Shown: positions 33,401-48,400 of the stretch, in pieces | Layout: each line of letters starts with the position of its first letter | Numbering within the stretch: position 1 is the stretch's first letter | From: Micromussa lordhowensis | Lineage: Eukaryota > Cnidaria > Anthozoa > Scleractinia > Lobophylliidae | Length of the DNA stretch: 64,000 nt | Direction of reading: 5' to 3' | Assembly: GCA_964020085.1 (NCBI GenBank) | Contig: OZ026607.1 | Coordinates: forward strand, 18,204,557-18,268,556 | The notes under the pieces: model-generated | Told to the model about the DNA's origin: nothing | Databases searched by the model: none | The model's input: the letters and a program-made list of their open reading frames with translations, nothing else | Made by a program: the position numbers and the translations under genes

Positions 33401-36400
33401 AGTGCATAATACATGAATACTCATTTTCTGTTCAAATACGAGAAAGACTATCCCAAAAGGAAAACATATGAGAAGAAAGCAGCTATTCTACTCACTGATT
33501 TTCTCATGATGTCTTTTACCTTTAAAAGTATGTGAATGCTTTGTTTCAAAAGCAGATCTTTATAAAGATAAGAAGTGTGAGTTCACTTGCGTGGTGCGCT
33601 CAACAAAGCATGCTTGTAAAGGTCACCAGAACCGTCGTATCTGGTTGAAAAGACAAAATTAGCTCCCTTTATGTCTGCGGTTTACACAGCTATCGATCTT
33701 AGTTATAAAGGGAAATGTGGGCAGGACTTATTTTAACTTTCCACACAACCATAAATAACTCAACCCTGCAACGTGTTTTCACTTCAGACGCATAGCATGC
33801 TAGGCAAAGATGAATGCAATTTTATTTGACAAATCATTACGTTCCATTACAACGTTGAAAAACAAGATAATACTGCGTTTTATTAAGTTTGCAAAAACAT
33901 AAAAAAACGCACAAAGCTTTGGTTAAATATTTTTTCCATTTATCACCTGTCGAATGAAACATTTAGAGCTCCGTAAATAGTTTTCAATCAAGAAATTCAT
34001 CATGACCTGTTCAGTTCAAGCTAAGCAGTCCTTGGGGTCTCTAGAGCATTGCCAAATGATTGTGTCGTTTTAATTCCGAGTCATGGATTCGGGTAAATCA
34101 TGTTGACCATCTATGACATTTTTAAAACAGTTTTAATTGTTGTATAACCAAGGAATGAAAGACAACTGGCAAGCTCGTTGATTATCGATGTTCTAAGAGC
34201 TGGGCGTCACCGAATACACATTCTCTCTTCTGTATGCAGCGTCAAGGAAGTCTTACAAGCTACTTCAATTTAATCCTTTTTATGTGGTTTCCTGAAGTTA
34301 CATTAACGTAAATGAAGTTATTGCTTCATGGCGAATACGAAGTCACGAAGTCTTGATATCTCACTCTCCGAACGGCCACCTCCACGAAAACGTTGACACG
34401 AAATCAAGGTTCTTAAACTAGTGTCATCGATGGCGTAGAGAGTTTTGTCTACCTATGATTTGCTTGGTAACGTCTTGTCCACGAGAATTAAAGCAGTCTC
34501 ATTAGCCTAGTAATAAATTACTGGAGATCCATCTATTTCACAGTTTACTTTGATTGAAAATGAGCCAACTTTGAGGCAGAACTGGTTTCCCAAAATTACA
34601 TTTGAACCGGTGAGTTGGAAAAATTCACGCGAATACAGCTCCTGCTGTATTTCCTTTTCTTCTCGTTCCCTTAAATTTGAAAAGAGAGGACACAAAATAA
34701 CAATATGCTAAAAATTGAATCAATGGAAAATATGCTCATCTTTGAACTTATATTTGCAAGAATATGCTTTTATAGAGTTGGAACATTTGCAGTCAGTTTT
34801 CGTGAATTCATTGTTTCGCAGTATGACGCTGTGCCTGCATGTGGAAGTATCATCTGATGCCAGTATCGACTAGAATCAGGGTATGAGTTGTGGGCTTCGT
34901 CTACCTCCTAATTGTTACCACGAATAATTTACTTAGAATATTTCTCATTCGCCACTGTGGCACAAAAAAGCTCGAGTGTACACCTGAAAAAACATTCAAT
35001 TGGCCAATTTGGCCTTTCCAGCATACTGAAAGCCAAACACTTTATCGAACTCGATTGGTGATCAGTTCAGTTCCTAAAAAATCGACGCATAATATCGATA
35101 ATGTCTCAAAGATCAACAGGCAACCGAAAACGAGCTTAGATTTCCCAAAATGTCTTTGAAGTAACCTTTAGAGGATCTATGTTGTAAGCTGTAAGATTCA
35201 GCTTTTGTCACGACAGAAATGTAGTCCAAGTTGTGTACCCGCGTGATGTAGTTTTCAGTGAAGTTTGTTTACCCAATTTCCTACATTCAGTTGAAAGCTG
35301 CAATCGATCACAAATTGGTCTATGTCTGACATTAACATCAGCTAACAATAATTCAAGAAGGGAGTAATAACCAAAACCGTCACAAAGTTATGGTGCACAT
35401 TTTCCATGGGAATTGTCATAGGTCATTTTGGCATACCATCACAGGCCCATCTACCGAAGGACCGCAAGAGTATCGTATCGAAATTCAGTAAAATACACTT
35501 TTGGGGCCCAAATTATCATTCAAGATAAGAAACATTTCAAAAAACCTCACATACCTGTTCTAATGGAAAAATTATACTGGCCAGTAAGTTCCGTGTCAGG
35601 CTAAAATTTGTCTAAAGGGCTCTTGTGTTTGATTCACTTGATACAGTGCAGCCGAACAACAACTAGATATGTTGTCTGTTGAGTGAAAGACAATTCACCA
35701 TCTGATGGTCTCTGCCTTAGACCTCCGATAGAAAACGAGTCAGGAAAAGGAATAACAGCTTCAGCTAGAGTTTAAATGATAGAAGATGATTGCGTTTTTT
35801 CCACACAGACAATGTTGAGGTTTTCTAGTGGCTGTGTCTGAAACGACAACTTGAACGACGACATTTGCCATCTGTAGCTCTGGAAGGGCGCCTCAGTGAG
35901 AGGATGATTAAAATCAGTTCTCTAACCTAATCATTCTGCCTTGCAAAGTACACAAGAAACCAGATTTTGTATTTGGGTTCTAGTGATTTTAACAATTCTT
36001 CATACGAAAATAGAAGCAAATGATAGGATAGCATAGGAAGTAGAGTTGATTTTTGCACTAATTATGTGAAACTCTCAAGGCACTTGTTCTCTCAAATGCC
36101 AACAAAGAAAAATACTCGCTACGTACATGACACAAATACCACAGAAAAATCAATCTGAAGGGGCAACGGAAAGAGTGGTTTGGACTCCTGCCCGCGTGTT
36201 GTTTCAAGGAAAACACGCATGGCCTGAATTGCGTTGTCCTGGTGTACCACAGATGAACACAACAACATCCTCCCCAAGAGAGCGTTCCATCACTATCTAC
36301 ACACGGCGTCACCAAAACAACTTCGTGTTTTGGAACCGGACGTTCGACCGTTGCTTTTCATCAGCTGCGTTCAATTCTGTGGCTATAATAGGACGTTTAA

Positions 36401-39400
36401 TGTGCGTTTTTGGTGACGATAAGAACGGAGGGTTGCTATGAAAGTGCGTCATGTTTTGAAAATGTGGCTCGGTGGAGACAGCAGCGTGAAAGTTTCCGGC
36501 TTCCTGTCCTCCTGGAAGTCGATTCAAAAGAATACAGTGATCCAGTAGTCGAGTCGACGGGAGAGGAGAGAAAAAAAATATTTCCACATTCTTCCTCGGG
36601 TTTCTTATCACGAAATCGTGTGAGCAATGCTTACAAGACTCTCCCAACTTCTTCAGCCAAGCAGAAACTTTAATGATCGAAAGCCTATGTTGATGGAACG
36701 ACTCAGAGAAACTCGCCGGGGAACGAATTTGTGTTGTTGTAGTATGTGGGTGATGTGACCACGAGTTTTTTGTCGGGTGAATCTAAAATCTAAAACCGTT
36801 GTAGATCCTATTATCGGTTTCAAAGCATTAAAGTGTTGGATTTTGTTCTCAAAAGTGTTGCTTTGAATGCAATCCAGTGAAGCTTATCAAAATATCGATT
36901 CAGTAGAGCGATTGATTTGACAAGTTAACAGCAGCACGACTCGCCAGTAACCAAGAGCGTTATTTTCTGGAGAATACTAAAATGACTTGGCGCTGTTGGA
37001 GAGTTAGTTTGGAGTTGTGGACCCGATTATCACGCACTGTTCTTGTACAAACACAAGCCCTGCTAAATTTGAAGCCTTCTAAATACTGGACTTAGCCCTG
37101 ACATTTACTATCAATTAATTGAATAGCAGTTAAGTCTCAGTAAATAAGCAATTATCCGCACAGACTCGGTGCTGCCGATTTGACACATCCTCGCTTGTTG
37201 CGAACTCAACATCGCACTTCCAACTGTAGATTTCTGTCAGAATTTTTTGCCCTGAGCCTAATATCAATGTATATGCGCTCTTGAGCAATAATTAAAAAGC
37301 TCCTTAGAAGCAATATTAGAAGCAATATACACCATCTCAACAACGTTTAAACGACGAACCAGTGCTTCTAGCCAAGCGAAACAACAATCTTAATAACATT
37401 GCGTTAGAGTCGTCCGTGGCATAAATTTATCATAATTATTCATTGTCTTTGGTTAAGACACGCGATCCATTTTCTCGCCAAAACTTTTAATTCCCATTTA
37501 CCTGAAAGAACGTTTAAAAACCTATTCAAGCGGGTTGAACCATACCTTATCGTCCTACAATGGCTGAGTTGAATTTCGTCGCGAGGAACCCGCACCAGCA
37601 AAGTCTTTAACAACGGAATTCTCTCACAACCAGCCAAATCTATTAGCCCAAGATGCCACCGCGAGCTGAAAAAATTCAATAATAGAAAATGCTGTCAAAA
37701 TTCAAAGCGAGTCCTTGGCGTTTGAAACGCAACTCGTGGTCAGTTTACAAGCGGTCAGCAAATCCTGTTTGATGACTTAGCCGGTTGCGTGCAGTAAAGT
37801 GTCAATTGACTGACAACTAAGAGAGGCCTGAAACACGCTTTTACCTTATATGTAAAATAGGCACAGTAGGGTCATTTTGCTTGGCGCGCGAGAAAGCAAG
37901 TATTGCCTTTCGGCTCACGCCTCCAAGATACTGAGAGCTTTGTGGATCGTCATTAGAGGGAACAAAGGAAAACTTCAAATGCAATTGTTCAAGGTTCGAG
38001 GCCCAACTCTCGACAGCTGCCCAGCTCGCTCGCTCGCTTAATTGAGTTTATTTCGATTCCGCGTAGTTCATTTTGAATATATGGGGCAGTGGAAAATATT
38101 CATTGCTCGCCTTTTGTTCTTAAATGTCGGCTCGGCCTCATTTCGGCCGTCTGTGAAGCGACAAGAAAAGAACAAATTAGATCACTGATTAGTTTATTGC
38201 ATAATTTGCATCAGAAAGCATTTCGCTTCTTCTGGTCCACTCTAATATCTCTCGTATCCTTTTTCCGGTTAATGCGGCCTTTTTTCAGTGACGTATTTTG
38301 ACTGTTCTTTGCTAGTCCGCGATATGTCATCGAGCTAAAAACTTTGAACTCTTCACCACCAAACTCGCAGTGTTTTCCCGTTTGTTTGCATGGCGAGAAT
38401 CTAGTGGTGCTTTGCAGTGAAGCTCTTGCGTTACGTCTGTGTCACAGGCAAAGTGAAAGAAGGCGACACGGTTAATTCACTTGGCCTAATGTAAATTTCC
38501 CTTATACGCACGGTTTCCAACAAAGCGAACCGCCAAGATTGCTGCGAGGATATTAACAATTATTACTGAAACAATATCCCTTCAATCTAAATACTGTACG
38601 CGGTTGTTGAGTACTTAGAGGCAAAATTAAGCGATCGCTTTTATTTTTTCATGCCACTAATTAAATTAAAACTTTAATAAAATTGTTTCTATTGACACCA
38701 AGAAGATATAATTGCGGATTTGATTACCTCAATAAAAGCGAAATTATGGCGGCAAATGAGTTTTCCGTAACAATAAAAAGCTTGCCGAAGGTATCTGAAT
38801 GTTTTGCCATCTGTAAAAGTGCCTCGATTATGAGTTTTGCTCGGAAATTGAGGGTTCTTTTACTTTCTCTCTGAAAAATTAACTTCTTAGTTAAATTGCC
38901 TTTTTTCATTTAACAGAAAGATCAAACTGAATTATTTCTAATCCCTTTGAACGAGGCTCGAGGCCTAAAGAAACCTGCTCTTTGCTGGTATAATGGTTTA
39001 ACTAAACATTTTCAAAGGAAAACAGACATTTCCCGGCCGGAGGAATGACTCATTGGGCGTCACTTTAAAACAATTCAAGTTTCGCCGTGTTGATTTGCGG
39101 CTCTTTCAAACGCATCAGTCAATGTTCCCCTTGTTTAAACCGATCACTGTTTTTACACGGGGGATAAAAACGGATCACTTAATTACTTTAACTCATTTTT
39201 AAACTTCTTTGCTCGAGCGATTTTCCAAAATTTCACGCGCCGCCAAGTTACGTTTATCCCGCCTGGGACGTGCTTTTATTTCCCTCGATCATGACTCTAA
39301 ATTTCCCTTCAAATCGCGCTTACGGAGAGGCAAGCTCATAGCTTCCTGAAATGTTAGGGCGCTCTCCGTTTTGTGGGCACCCACAGACATTGTTTTTATA

Positions 39401-42400
39401 GCAAAATATAACGCTTACTGAGTTAAATTCTTTCGAATTCTTACGTACTTCTCGCGGCTGACAATCCAAATCACAATCAATATAGTGCGCAAGTTATTTT
39501 GACGGTGTGGGGCTAAATATTTCGTCGCTTTTAGTTTTGGAAAGACACTACAGCATATTGCTTAAGAAATTTGTTTACTTGATGTTTTTCCTCGACCGTT
39601 AAAAAGGAAAATCAAATTAAATAGTACACTATGATCCTCATTTCAGCCAACGTTTTACTATCAGGTAATTATTTCTCGTCAAATATCAAGAATTCGTTGC
39701 TTTTAAAAAGTGATCTCTTCTTAAAAGCAAAAGCAAAATAATTTGTAATCCCGCCGAGCAATCCTCTTTTCTGTTTATCTTAAAAGCGTTGCCATTTAGC
39801 GGTTCGAATTTATGGCACAAGCATTTTTTTTTTCTTAAAAAGATCAAACGCGTATCTCGTTTCAAAAACAACCTAACGGTGTAGTTTGTTGGAATGCTCA
39901 ACTCAAAGTTTGCACAACTGCCGTTTAAATGTTTACCTAAAGGCAACAAACCAACACGAATCCACTTCTGTAATCCTGCCGAGCGAGCATTCATAGCTAA
40001 GCGCTTTATTGCGTCTTAGACACTCCGTAAAATAAACACACCCTCGCTTGGTGCAGGCCTCACTTAAATTCTAGTCCCACCGCCTCGCAGAAAGAATTTT
40101 CTCCTCGAGTAAGAAAAGACGACTTAATTTCGCTTGTTCGACGGTTTGGGTCTCAAACAACATGCTGAAGAATGCAATGGCCGTTGTGATTCGCTGGTGT
40201 GTGGAATCGAAGGTATTGTTTTCACAGGTGTATTCTATTTGATGCTTACAGGCTTGATAATGAGATTATACGCCCTCGAGCCGACAATTATAAAGCACAG
40301 TTTAGGCAGGAACACGCGAAGGATAAAACTTGTATATTCCTGCCTTGAATGGCCCGACCAATACGTATACCGTCTCATAAGGTCACGCCAAATTGACAGA
40401 AATTTAATTAAAAAGTTTCACCCCTCAAGTGAGCCGAAAATGCATCTTTTATACAAATTCTAGCCAGTTCCTTTTGTATAAATTGCAATTGTTCTTCAAA
40501 TGAGTGACTAGAAGGTCGTGAAAGAGAAAATATTTAATAATTAAGGTCCAACCATGCAAACACTGGTTTTCAAGGGACATTTTTTAACTTACGGTATAAT
40601 TAGTGAGTCGCATGCTGCGAAAATCAGTTGCAGCTTTGTACACAACGACTTCAGCGAGTAAACAACAGTTTTAAAGTCCTCTGGGCCGATATGGCATTTA
40701 TATTTTAAACTGGTCCGTCTGCAGGTCCAAACGTATGTACACGAAGTCAAAGTAGAAATGATTGAAAACTTCATTGGAGCAAACAAGCTAGCCGAGATAT
40801 TGCAGATACAATTATTGCTTGAAGACAAATTACACGCCAGGAGTTGAGGAAACTATGGCTGGAGACACATACCTAAAGGATTAATTACTTACTCCACCAA
40901 TGTCTATTTTATGTGTGACCTTACTGAGAAAGAATAGAGAAAAACTGCATAAATTCTCTCCGTCCGCCGTAACTTATTCAAAGCAATTTAATTTATTTTT
41001 GGATGTTATGGCGGTTTTATCTTGCAATTCAGAGCCCCTGTTTGCCGCGTTACAAACCCTGGTCTGCTTGATGAAAAATTCATTATCTTGAGCTTGCGGC
41101 AAGCTTTTCCAAATTGGCCAAAGCATCTGAAGAATCGGTCTAATTTTCATTTCAAAGAATATTTCAAAGTTCCGACAGGGTTCAGTGGACCACTCATTCT
41201 CTGACTAATTGTCGGTGAGCTTTGAGAGTCGCCATCCTCGGTTTATTTTCGCAAGCCTCGACGTACTTTCAAAAACTTTTATTAAACAGTTATCTTTAGC
41301 GAACACTCTCTAAAGTCTGTATATATTCTAGCTGTGATTCACTTGAAAACCTTGCTTGGGATGGTCCGCTAATCTGCGATCGAAATATAAAACGAAACGT
41401 TAAACAAACAAGATATAAAGTCCGTACGCCTTTTCTGAGAATATGCCGAGATGCACTCTAAAGCTAAGCGCGGAGAATTTTTCTAGGTTAAACAAGTAGA
41501 GTCTGGCTTTATAATGCAAATTTATAGTCAGCGTTTGGAAAAGACTCCCTGTACAGAAACGTCAGGCCTTTAGTATAAAGACGATTTTGAACTAAACAGG
41601 GCATTATTCAATTGATTTTTAAATTTAATTAATCGATTCAAGACCTAAATTTTCTCCCTTTTAGTTTTTTGTTTTTTGTTTTCTTTTTCTTTTTCGCGTT
41701 ATTTTTTTATGTGAAAACAACGATGAGTTTTGTTTCACAAGGAGATATACAACAGGGGTTCATATGTCTTGCCTTCGATTTCTAAGCTCTATGTGAAGTA
41801 CACATTTTGAAAGAGACTATGATTTAAACACGTTCGTAGCTATTTAAAATACCGTTGAGTTAAAGTAACGCTTATAGTATTCTTTCGGTTTTTTGTGAAA
41901 TATTTGTACTTATATGCAAACCAAAAGTTACCGTTTTGTCATATTCCTCCGGATAATGATATATTTTTTTTCATTTTTGTCTAAAACACCTTTATGGATG
42001 ATTCCTTTACCTCATGAATAAGTTTGATCCCGAACAATCCATCATAAAACAAAGAAAGGGATTGTAGAAATCTTTCCTCGCACACTCTGTAAAATCATCT
42101 TTTAAAATGATATCGAAGTTTTGTGTTCCTTTTTCATCAAAAATAAAGATCGTTCTTTTTGTCACGTACTCGATTCACAAAGGATGATAACGTTTTACAC
42201 ATTTGTTTTCCTTCTTTTCCTCTACAAACTCATTTTACACTGACAAATTACCCGAAACAAAAGATTATTATAGAATGATGAGTTGTTTCTGTCGTAATTT
42301 TTGACAAGGGCAGCATGGTCCGAAACCATTAGACGCCCTCTGTTTAATAATCTTACGACTTTATGGCCGAACAGATTGTCTTAGAAGCTACGTGCGGCCT

Positions 42401-45400
42401 CGAGGGCTAATTTATGACAAATATTTCACGGCTTTCCGATAAGGAAGTGCTAAAAAACTCGTTGCATAAATTTACAAAACGAGCAGTTGATTTAGTTGTT
42501 GATTGATAAATTGAAGTCAAAATACTTAATTATCAGAAGAAGTTTAAAACTCGCTCAGTTGAAATCAAAGGCCAAAGAGATTCAAGAAGAAAGGTACTCA
42601 ACTTTTGTATTCAACGTTAAGTTAACAAAGCGTTGTTTGTATTTTATCTTTACCATGCACGGGATGGGGCGCCACTCGTGACACGATATATATATTTGTA
42701 TGGCATTGTGTAACGCCCACAGGGTATGCAAAATTCGAGGATACCAAGCTAAGACGTAGTAAGTCAGGCATCTAGTCGATTAAATTCGCTTAGTTAGATC
42801 ACGGCTCAGTAAATCTAAATTAAGGCTCGAAAACCCTTACGAGAGGACGCTTTAGTGAAAAAAAATAATGATCCGCAACTAAAGACGAGGGTCTAAATGC
42901 TGATTAATTTTGTTCATTTATCTTTAGTTCGTTTCCTCGGATAGCAGGTAATAACTGATGCTAGGTGAAACCGTTGAATAACTCCGGTTATAATATTTAG
43001 TGAAAGTTATAAATCACTTAACCATTGAAACAATACGGATTTTTTCTTCCTGTCTAGATTCGATAACACGTGTCTCCATTGAAAAGCGATTGAATTTTGA
43101 CATTGGGTTTTTTCAGTCGTCGTCGAGCGGATAACCGTGTCTTTCTTTAGAGAATGTCAACTTCTGAACAGAGTGGATAACGATTGCATTGAATCTAAAG
43201 GTGTTCTGCTGATTATTTACTTATAATCATGATATACCATGTTGTATAAGAATAAAACACTGGAAAAACTTCTGAAACGTTTTCGCCAGTAGCTGGGGAA
43301 AGAAACCTGAGAACTTCAAGTCAGGTGCGGCAATATGGAGTACTGTACAAATTTTGCCAGTCACGTAAATAGAAATCTTTCTGCACCAACTCTAATTCCA
43401 TCACCAGTCGACGGACACAGAGTCCCAAAGAAAGCTCTTGTAATTCAAATGTACAAATTGCCAAACTGCAAATACAGCGAACAAGTATGTTCGTATTCAA
43501 AGTTGATTTTCTCGCCTGCACGTGTTACTTAGAGGTCCTGTTCTTCGCTCGGAAACGAGCACTTGTCCTACGTTGGGCACGTTTTTCTCTTTCATTTTTC
43601 TAATGAGCACTCGGTGTAGGTTTATAAAATAGATTTTTGCATCTCCCGCGTGTACTTGAAATGTGTTGGAAGTGTGCGGTCGAGACTTCCCACAATTGAA
43701 ACATGTGCATGGAGCGTGCATGGTTCATCGAACGAGAGACTACTTTCTCCTCACTCAATGGTCCTTCAATCTATCTTGCGGAAAAATCTCAAGTGAGTAC
43801 CTTAGAGACTTTCAAATCTTTTACCATTTCAGCTTAACCCACGTGTCAGTTATAGCAACAAAGAGATTCTCGACCTTCTAATACTATTTTGTTTGCCTGC
43901 ATGGACTCGATCAAGTTCTTGGATTCAAGAGTTCACGCACAATACCAGACGGACCACACTCTCTGGTGATTAAATTTTGGGATGCTTGAAACACGCAAAC
44001 ATACTCTCCTGTAATAGATATTTTACTCACGAAACGACCTCATTACTTTAAAACACATTTCTTTTACTCGGTCGAATTTCAAATTGATGTGCATGTATTT
44101 TTAGCGCTTTCTTTTCCAAGAATATGTGTAACTTCTTATTTTTATTAATGTTTATAATGCGGCATTTTTCGAACTCAGCCGTAAGCCCAAAATTATCAAA
44201 TCTGTTTCCTCTTGACCGCTGATAACAAGAATGGCTTACTAAAAAACGCTAAGCCAGGAAACGGCACTAGAAGTGGGTAAAAAAGTTCCTCTATCGTGCT
44301 GTCGCAGAGTGTTTAATTGATCTAAGGGTTTATTTGTAAACTGTGACTGTACGTATACAGCAATGTTGTTATTCCACGTTGTATGTACAGAGATTGAAGG
44401 CTTAGTTTAGCATTTTCCTTCCCAGAGTCAAAATGACACTTTCAATATCATAAGAATGTGGGCTAAGTTTTGAGTCCCGGGATTAAATTTATAAGTGCGA
44501 CCGTTCAAATGAAAGCAGTAGAGCGGTGCTTTTATGTTTTCATGTTTGTTTTCAGTTTTTACCAAGTGGAAATTTTACACAATTTGGCCAATTTCTACCT
44601 CCTCGTGTACTCTTAGTAGTTGAATGGTTGAGACGTCTAACATCGAGGGAATTAAAACATACATGGCGCAAAGAATTTTATCAGTTCTATATTAAGCAAC
44701 ACGTTTCGTTCTGTTAACAAACCTTATGATCAGGCACGTATTTTAACTTTATGCAACAGGGCTGCTTCAAAATGTTATTTACCTTCGCTGGAGAAAGGCG
44801 AGAGAAGAATCAGCAACTGAACGATTTGAGTTAAATAGTCTCACTGTAGCTGGTTAATCTAGTTTCTTATGTTCTATAAGGCTCTAAAAAGCTTCTTGCA
44901 AACACGCAATGATGGTGCTCTCAGTGCGAGAATTATGTCGAAAGCTGGCTTAGCGCGTCAGTAAGCTCACCTAATCCGTATATACTTAAGGGTGGAATAC
45001 GCATTGTGTGCAGGTGATGGGACGCGTTTGACATGACGTTTCTTTCATAACAGATGAAGTTCTGAAACTTGCGGCCCCTCAGAGTTAGGAGCAGTTTTAC
45101 AAACTCCAGAATTAGAAAATTTAAGCTTTCCAGGGCTGGACCCATTCGTCTCAAGTGAAGTTTTAAAACGACCCCTCCCAAGCTTGTGTTTTTGAAAGCT
45201 ACGTGGTCGTTATCTGACGCTACAGCAGCCTTTTTCACCGTTGAATTGAGGCGATAGTGCCAGAGAAAACCGGTGCATCAGACGCCATGATGTGTCTCGG
45301 TTACACTCTCTTGTTCCATTTAGCTCTGCTGGTTTGTGTCTCTCACAATTTTGAGCCTTGTCAGATTTTAGAGCAATGATACGAGGCGTTTTAAATACCA

Positions 45401-48400
45401 AACGTGTAATTCTACTCTCAAAAATGCCTTAATCTTTCACCCCCTAAGCCGGAACCTTGTGGAAAATAACTCTCCCTGAATATAAGTTTGTGTCACGGCT
45501 TTTATCGCCAAACCACGGCCTTTTCAACCTCTCTGGGTTGGAAAAAATCCAAAAACTCAAAGTAAGTCCTCTTTTGTATATTGTTGTTAAATTAAGCTTA
45601 AATCTGTTTGGCGAAATGAGCATTTTCCAGAATTACCCTTGCGTGTCCCACGTAAAAATATGCCTATTGACAGAGTACTGGTGTGGTAGTCTTATTGACC
45701 ATTAAGTCCATAAGGGCTGGAATAAATATCACGTACATATCACGAGAGCAAGGTCAGTAGATATTCGAGGAACTTTTACATGGCTGACAACTCCGGTTAA
45801 AATTTACTGCTGTGCACATCAAGGTTGCATTCCACGCTGGTTTGTTTAAAATTTCCTGTGTTTGTGTCAGTAAATAACGGTCAACAGAGAACTGCATAGA
45901 GTTTGAATATCAAGGTAAGTCTCCTGACAATTTTAGAGGTCACGGTAGAGCCCTGTGTATATTTTAATTAACGAAGTTATTTTCGAGCACGCTATTTAGG
46001 TTTTTTGCAAGAAAAAATTTCGAGGAAATTTCATTTTCGTGGTGTTCCTAAGAGTTGCAAAGTACCCGTGTTCAAACTAATGAAGACCTCACTAATTTTT
46101 TTTTCGTCTTCCGAAAAGCGGTCGCCACTTTACTCTTCAAAATACCACTGCAATTATCACGGGCGAATGTTTAAGACGTTGATCCGTTTATGAAAATTTA
46201 CCGCGATGACAGAACATCGCCAAAATTAGCGAGGGTTAATTGATATGTAGTAGTTTCCATTTCTGTCAATGGTCGATCTTGGTTAGATTGCAATTTATAC
46301 GACTCGCCTAGCTTTCCGGTGAGAGGCGCTTTCATTCACTGACTGACTAGTAGGAAGGGATTTCCGAAAAGATTCTTTTAATATCTATGCAAACCAATGG
46401 CTAACCGTTACACGACAATAGAAACTGTGATCGCTCCGCACAAAGGCAGCTATGGAAAAACTGTTTTTTGCTTTTATCAAAATGATCATGTTTATAAAAA
46501 CAAAATTTATTGGATTCGCAAACGATATGAATTGTCAGGACTTTGTTTTAGTTATATTGTCGGTAGGTCGATAATTAGAGTGAGCATCTTGTGTTTGGTG
46601 TCCAAGGCTGTTGCCTTTACATTAGAAATTGTGTTAACTACTTCTTAGGTTGCTTTTCGTAAAGAACCAAGCGAACAAACGAAGCGAGGAACTAATAAAA
46701 TTGGGATTTGATTTAATTTCCGGCGAGACCCTTAGTGGTACAATTCGCGGGGACAGCGAGGTTTAATCCCTTCGATTTCACTTCAGATTTTATGAACCTC
46801 CTGTCAATTTTTATTGCAAGAAATTTCAAAACAATGTCATTTCAAAAGAGTTGGGCGCCAAAAATTAATATACACAACACACTGCAAAGAAAAGGCGTCG
46901 AAGAAAGAAGTACGCGAAAGATCGAACGCTTTTAACGGTCAACAGAAGTAAAATATTGAAAATTATCCACCTGAAAGGAAACAGAAGAAAAGCTGAAGTA
47001 AAATTTTGAAAGCTATCTGTTTAAGAGAAAAATTTTCAATTATCAAATTTAAACAAAAATTTTAGAGAACACAAGTCAATTGCGAGAGCCGGGGCCAATG
47101 TTTAACCATAATAGAGTAGCAAATATAAATATTGAAATTTATTATTGATAGGAGAGTCATGACTTGTGGTAGAACAAACGTTTTAGTTAATGTTTCCTTT
47201 CAACCAGTGAAATCGATCTTGTTAATTACAACTAATTACTTCTCTTCCACCGAAAAGTCGGGATCTTGAAAGGCCGAATGACGAACTTGAACTGATGTAA
47301 GCTTTTGTTTTACGGTGATCAATACAATTTAGAATTGCTCTCAAGAGCAGGAAAATAGACGATTTTATTCAATAATAGCGCAATTGAAACGAATCCTATT
47401 GTATCAGTATAAGTTATTGTGGCTTTAAGATCACCATTTCTTTCCAGGAGTTTTGGTTTCTTTGAAGCGCACCCAAAGCAGTTCCCTTTTGAATGCAAAT
47501 AGACCTGAATGAGATAATTGCCAAAACATTCTCCTTTTACTTTATTACTTTGCTAAAGTGCTGCAAATTAGAATTGATGAGCTCCTTCACAAAATGTTGT
47601 TGAAATAAACACTATGGACAATTTGGATTTATTGAACGTGATTTTAATAACAGTTGCCTTTTGAAGAGGTTTAGAATATTGCCGCAAAAAATTCTCGGCA
47701 GCATCTGGTAAAGTACCCCGCCTATCGTGATTAAAATAACAAAACTCTATCTTGTCATGCCCTTCCAAGTTTAATATACAAGGATAAAAACAATTATAAG
47801 AAGCGAAGGGCAATGGAAGCTACAAGACAATCACTTTAGAACTGATTGAGGGAAGACAGTAAAGAGGTTTGTACTTTATTTTGACTCAGCACAGCTTTGA
47901 GAGGTAAACGTGAAACCACAACGCTACGCGTAGCTCAGGAAGTCTCTCGCCGAGAATCTCTAACGATGTTAATGTTATATTAACCTTTTTCTGCGGGGAG
48001 CATCGCACATGATCGTAGCACAGTCATCGTTGCTCATTCCCATTTTGTTTTCATTCCAGCACTGACCGTAAGGATTTCTACACAGTCTTCAGTTAGAGCT
48101 AAGAACACAAGCTCTGCTTTGTTCTGTGAGTACCTCAAGGCCAGTACAAGAAGCGAAATCACTCTTGCGAATCGCAATTGGTAAGTGACAACTCATCTAC
48201 ATCTGCCCCGCCATGTTTTATTCTACCGTCGTAGAGTAATCCTGAATCCTCATTTAATCCTTGCTTCATCTATACCATTTCTAAATATTTTTCATTACTG
48301 TATTAAACAGAGTTAAAACATAAGCCACTAAAGCTATTGAAAGCCAGAGAAACAGCAACATTGCAAAACGAAAGCGCAGTTATACTAATCAGAGTACCTC

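Noticed and set aside
36058..36673. Cluster of open frames on both strands
   Set aside because: Several mutually overlapping frames, none with motif or homology; consistent with a locally stop-poor stretch.
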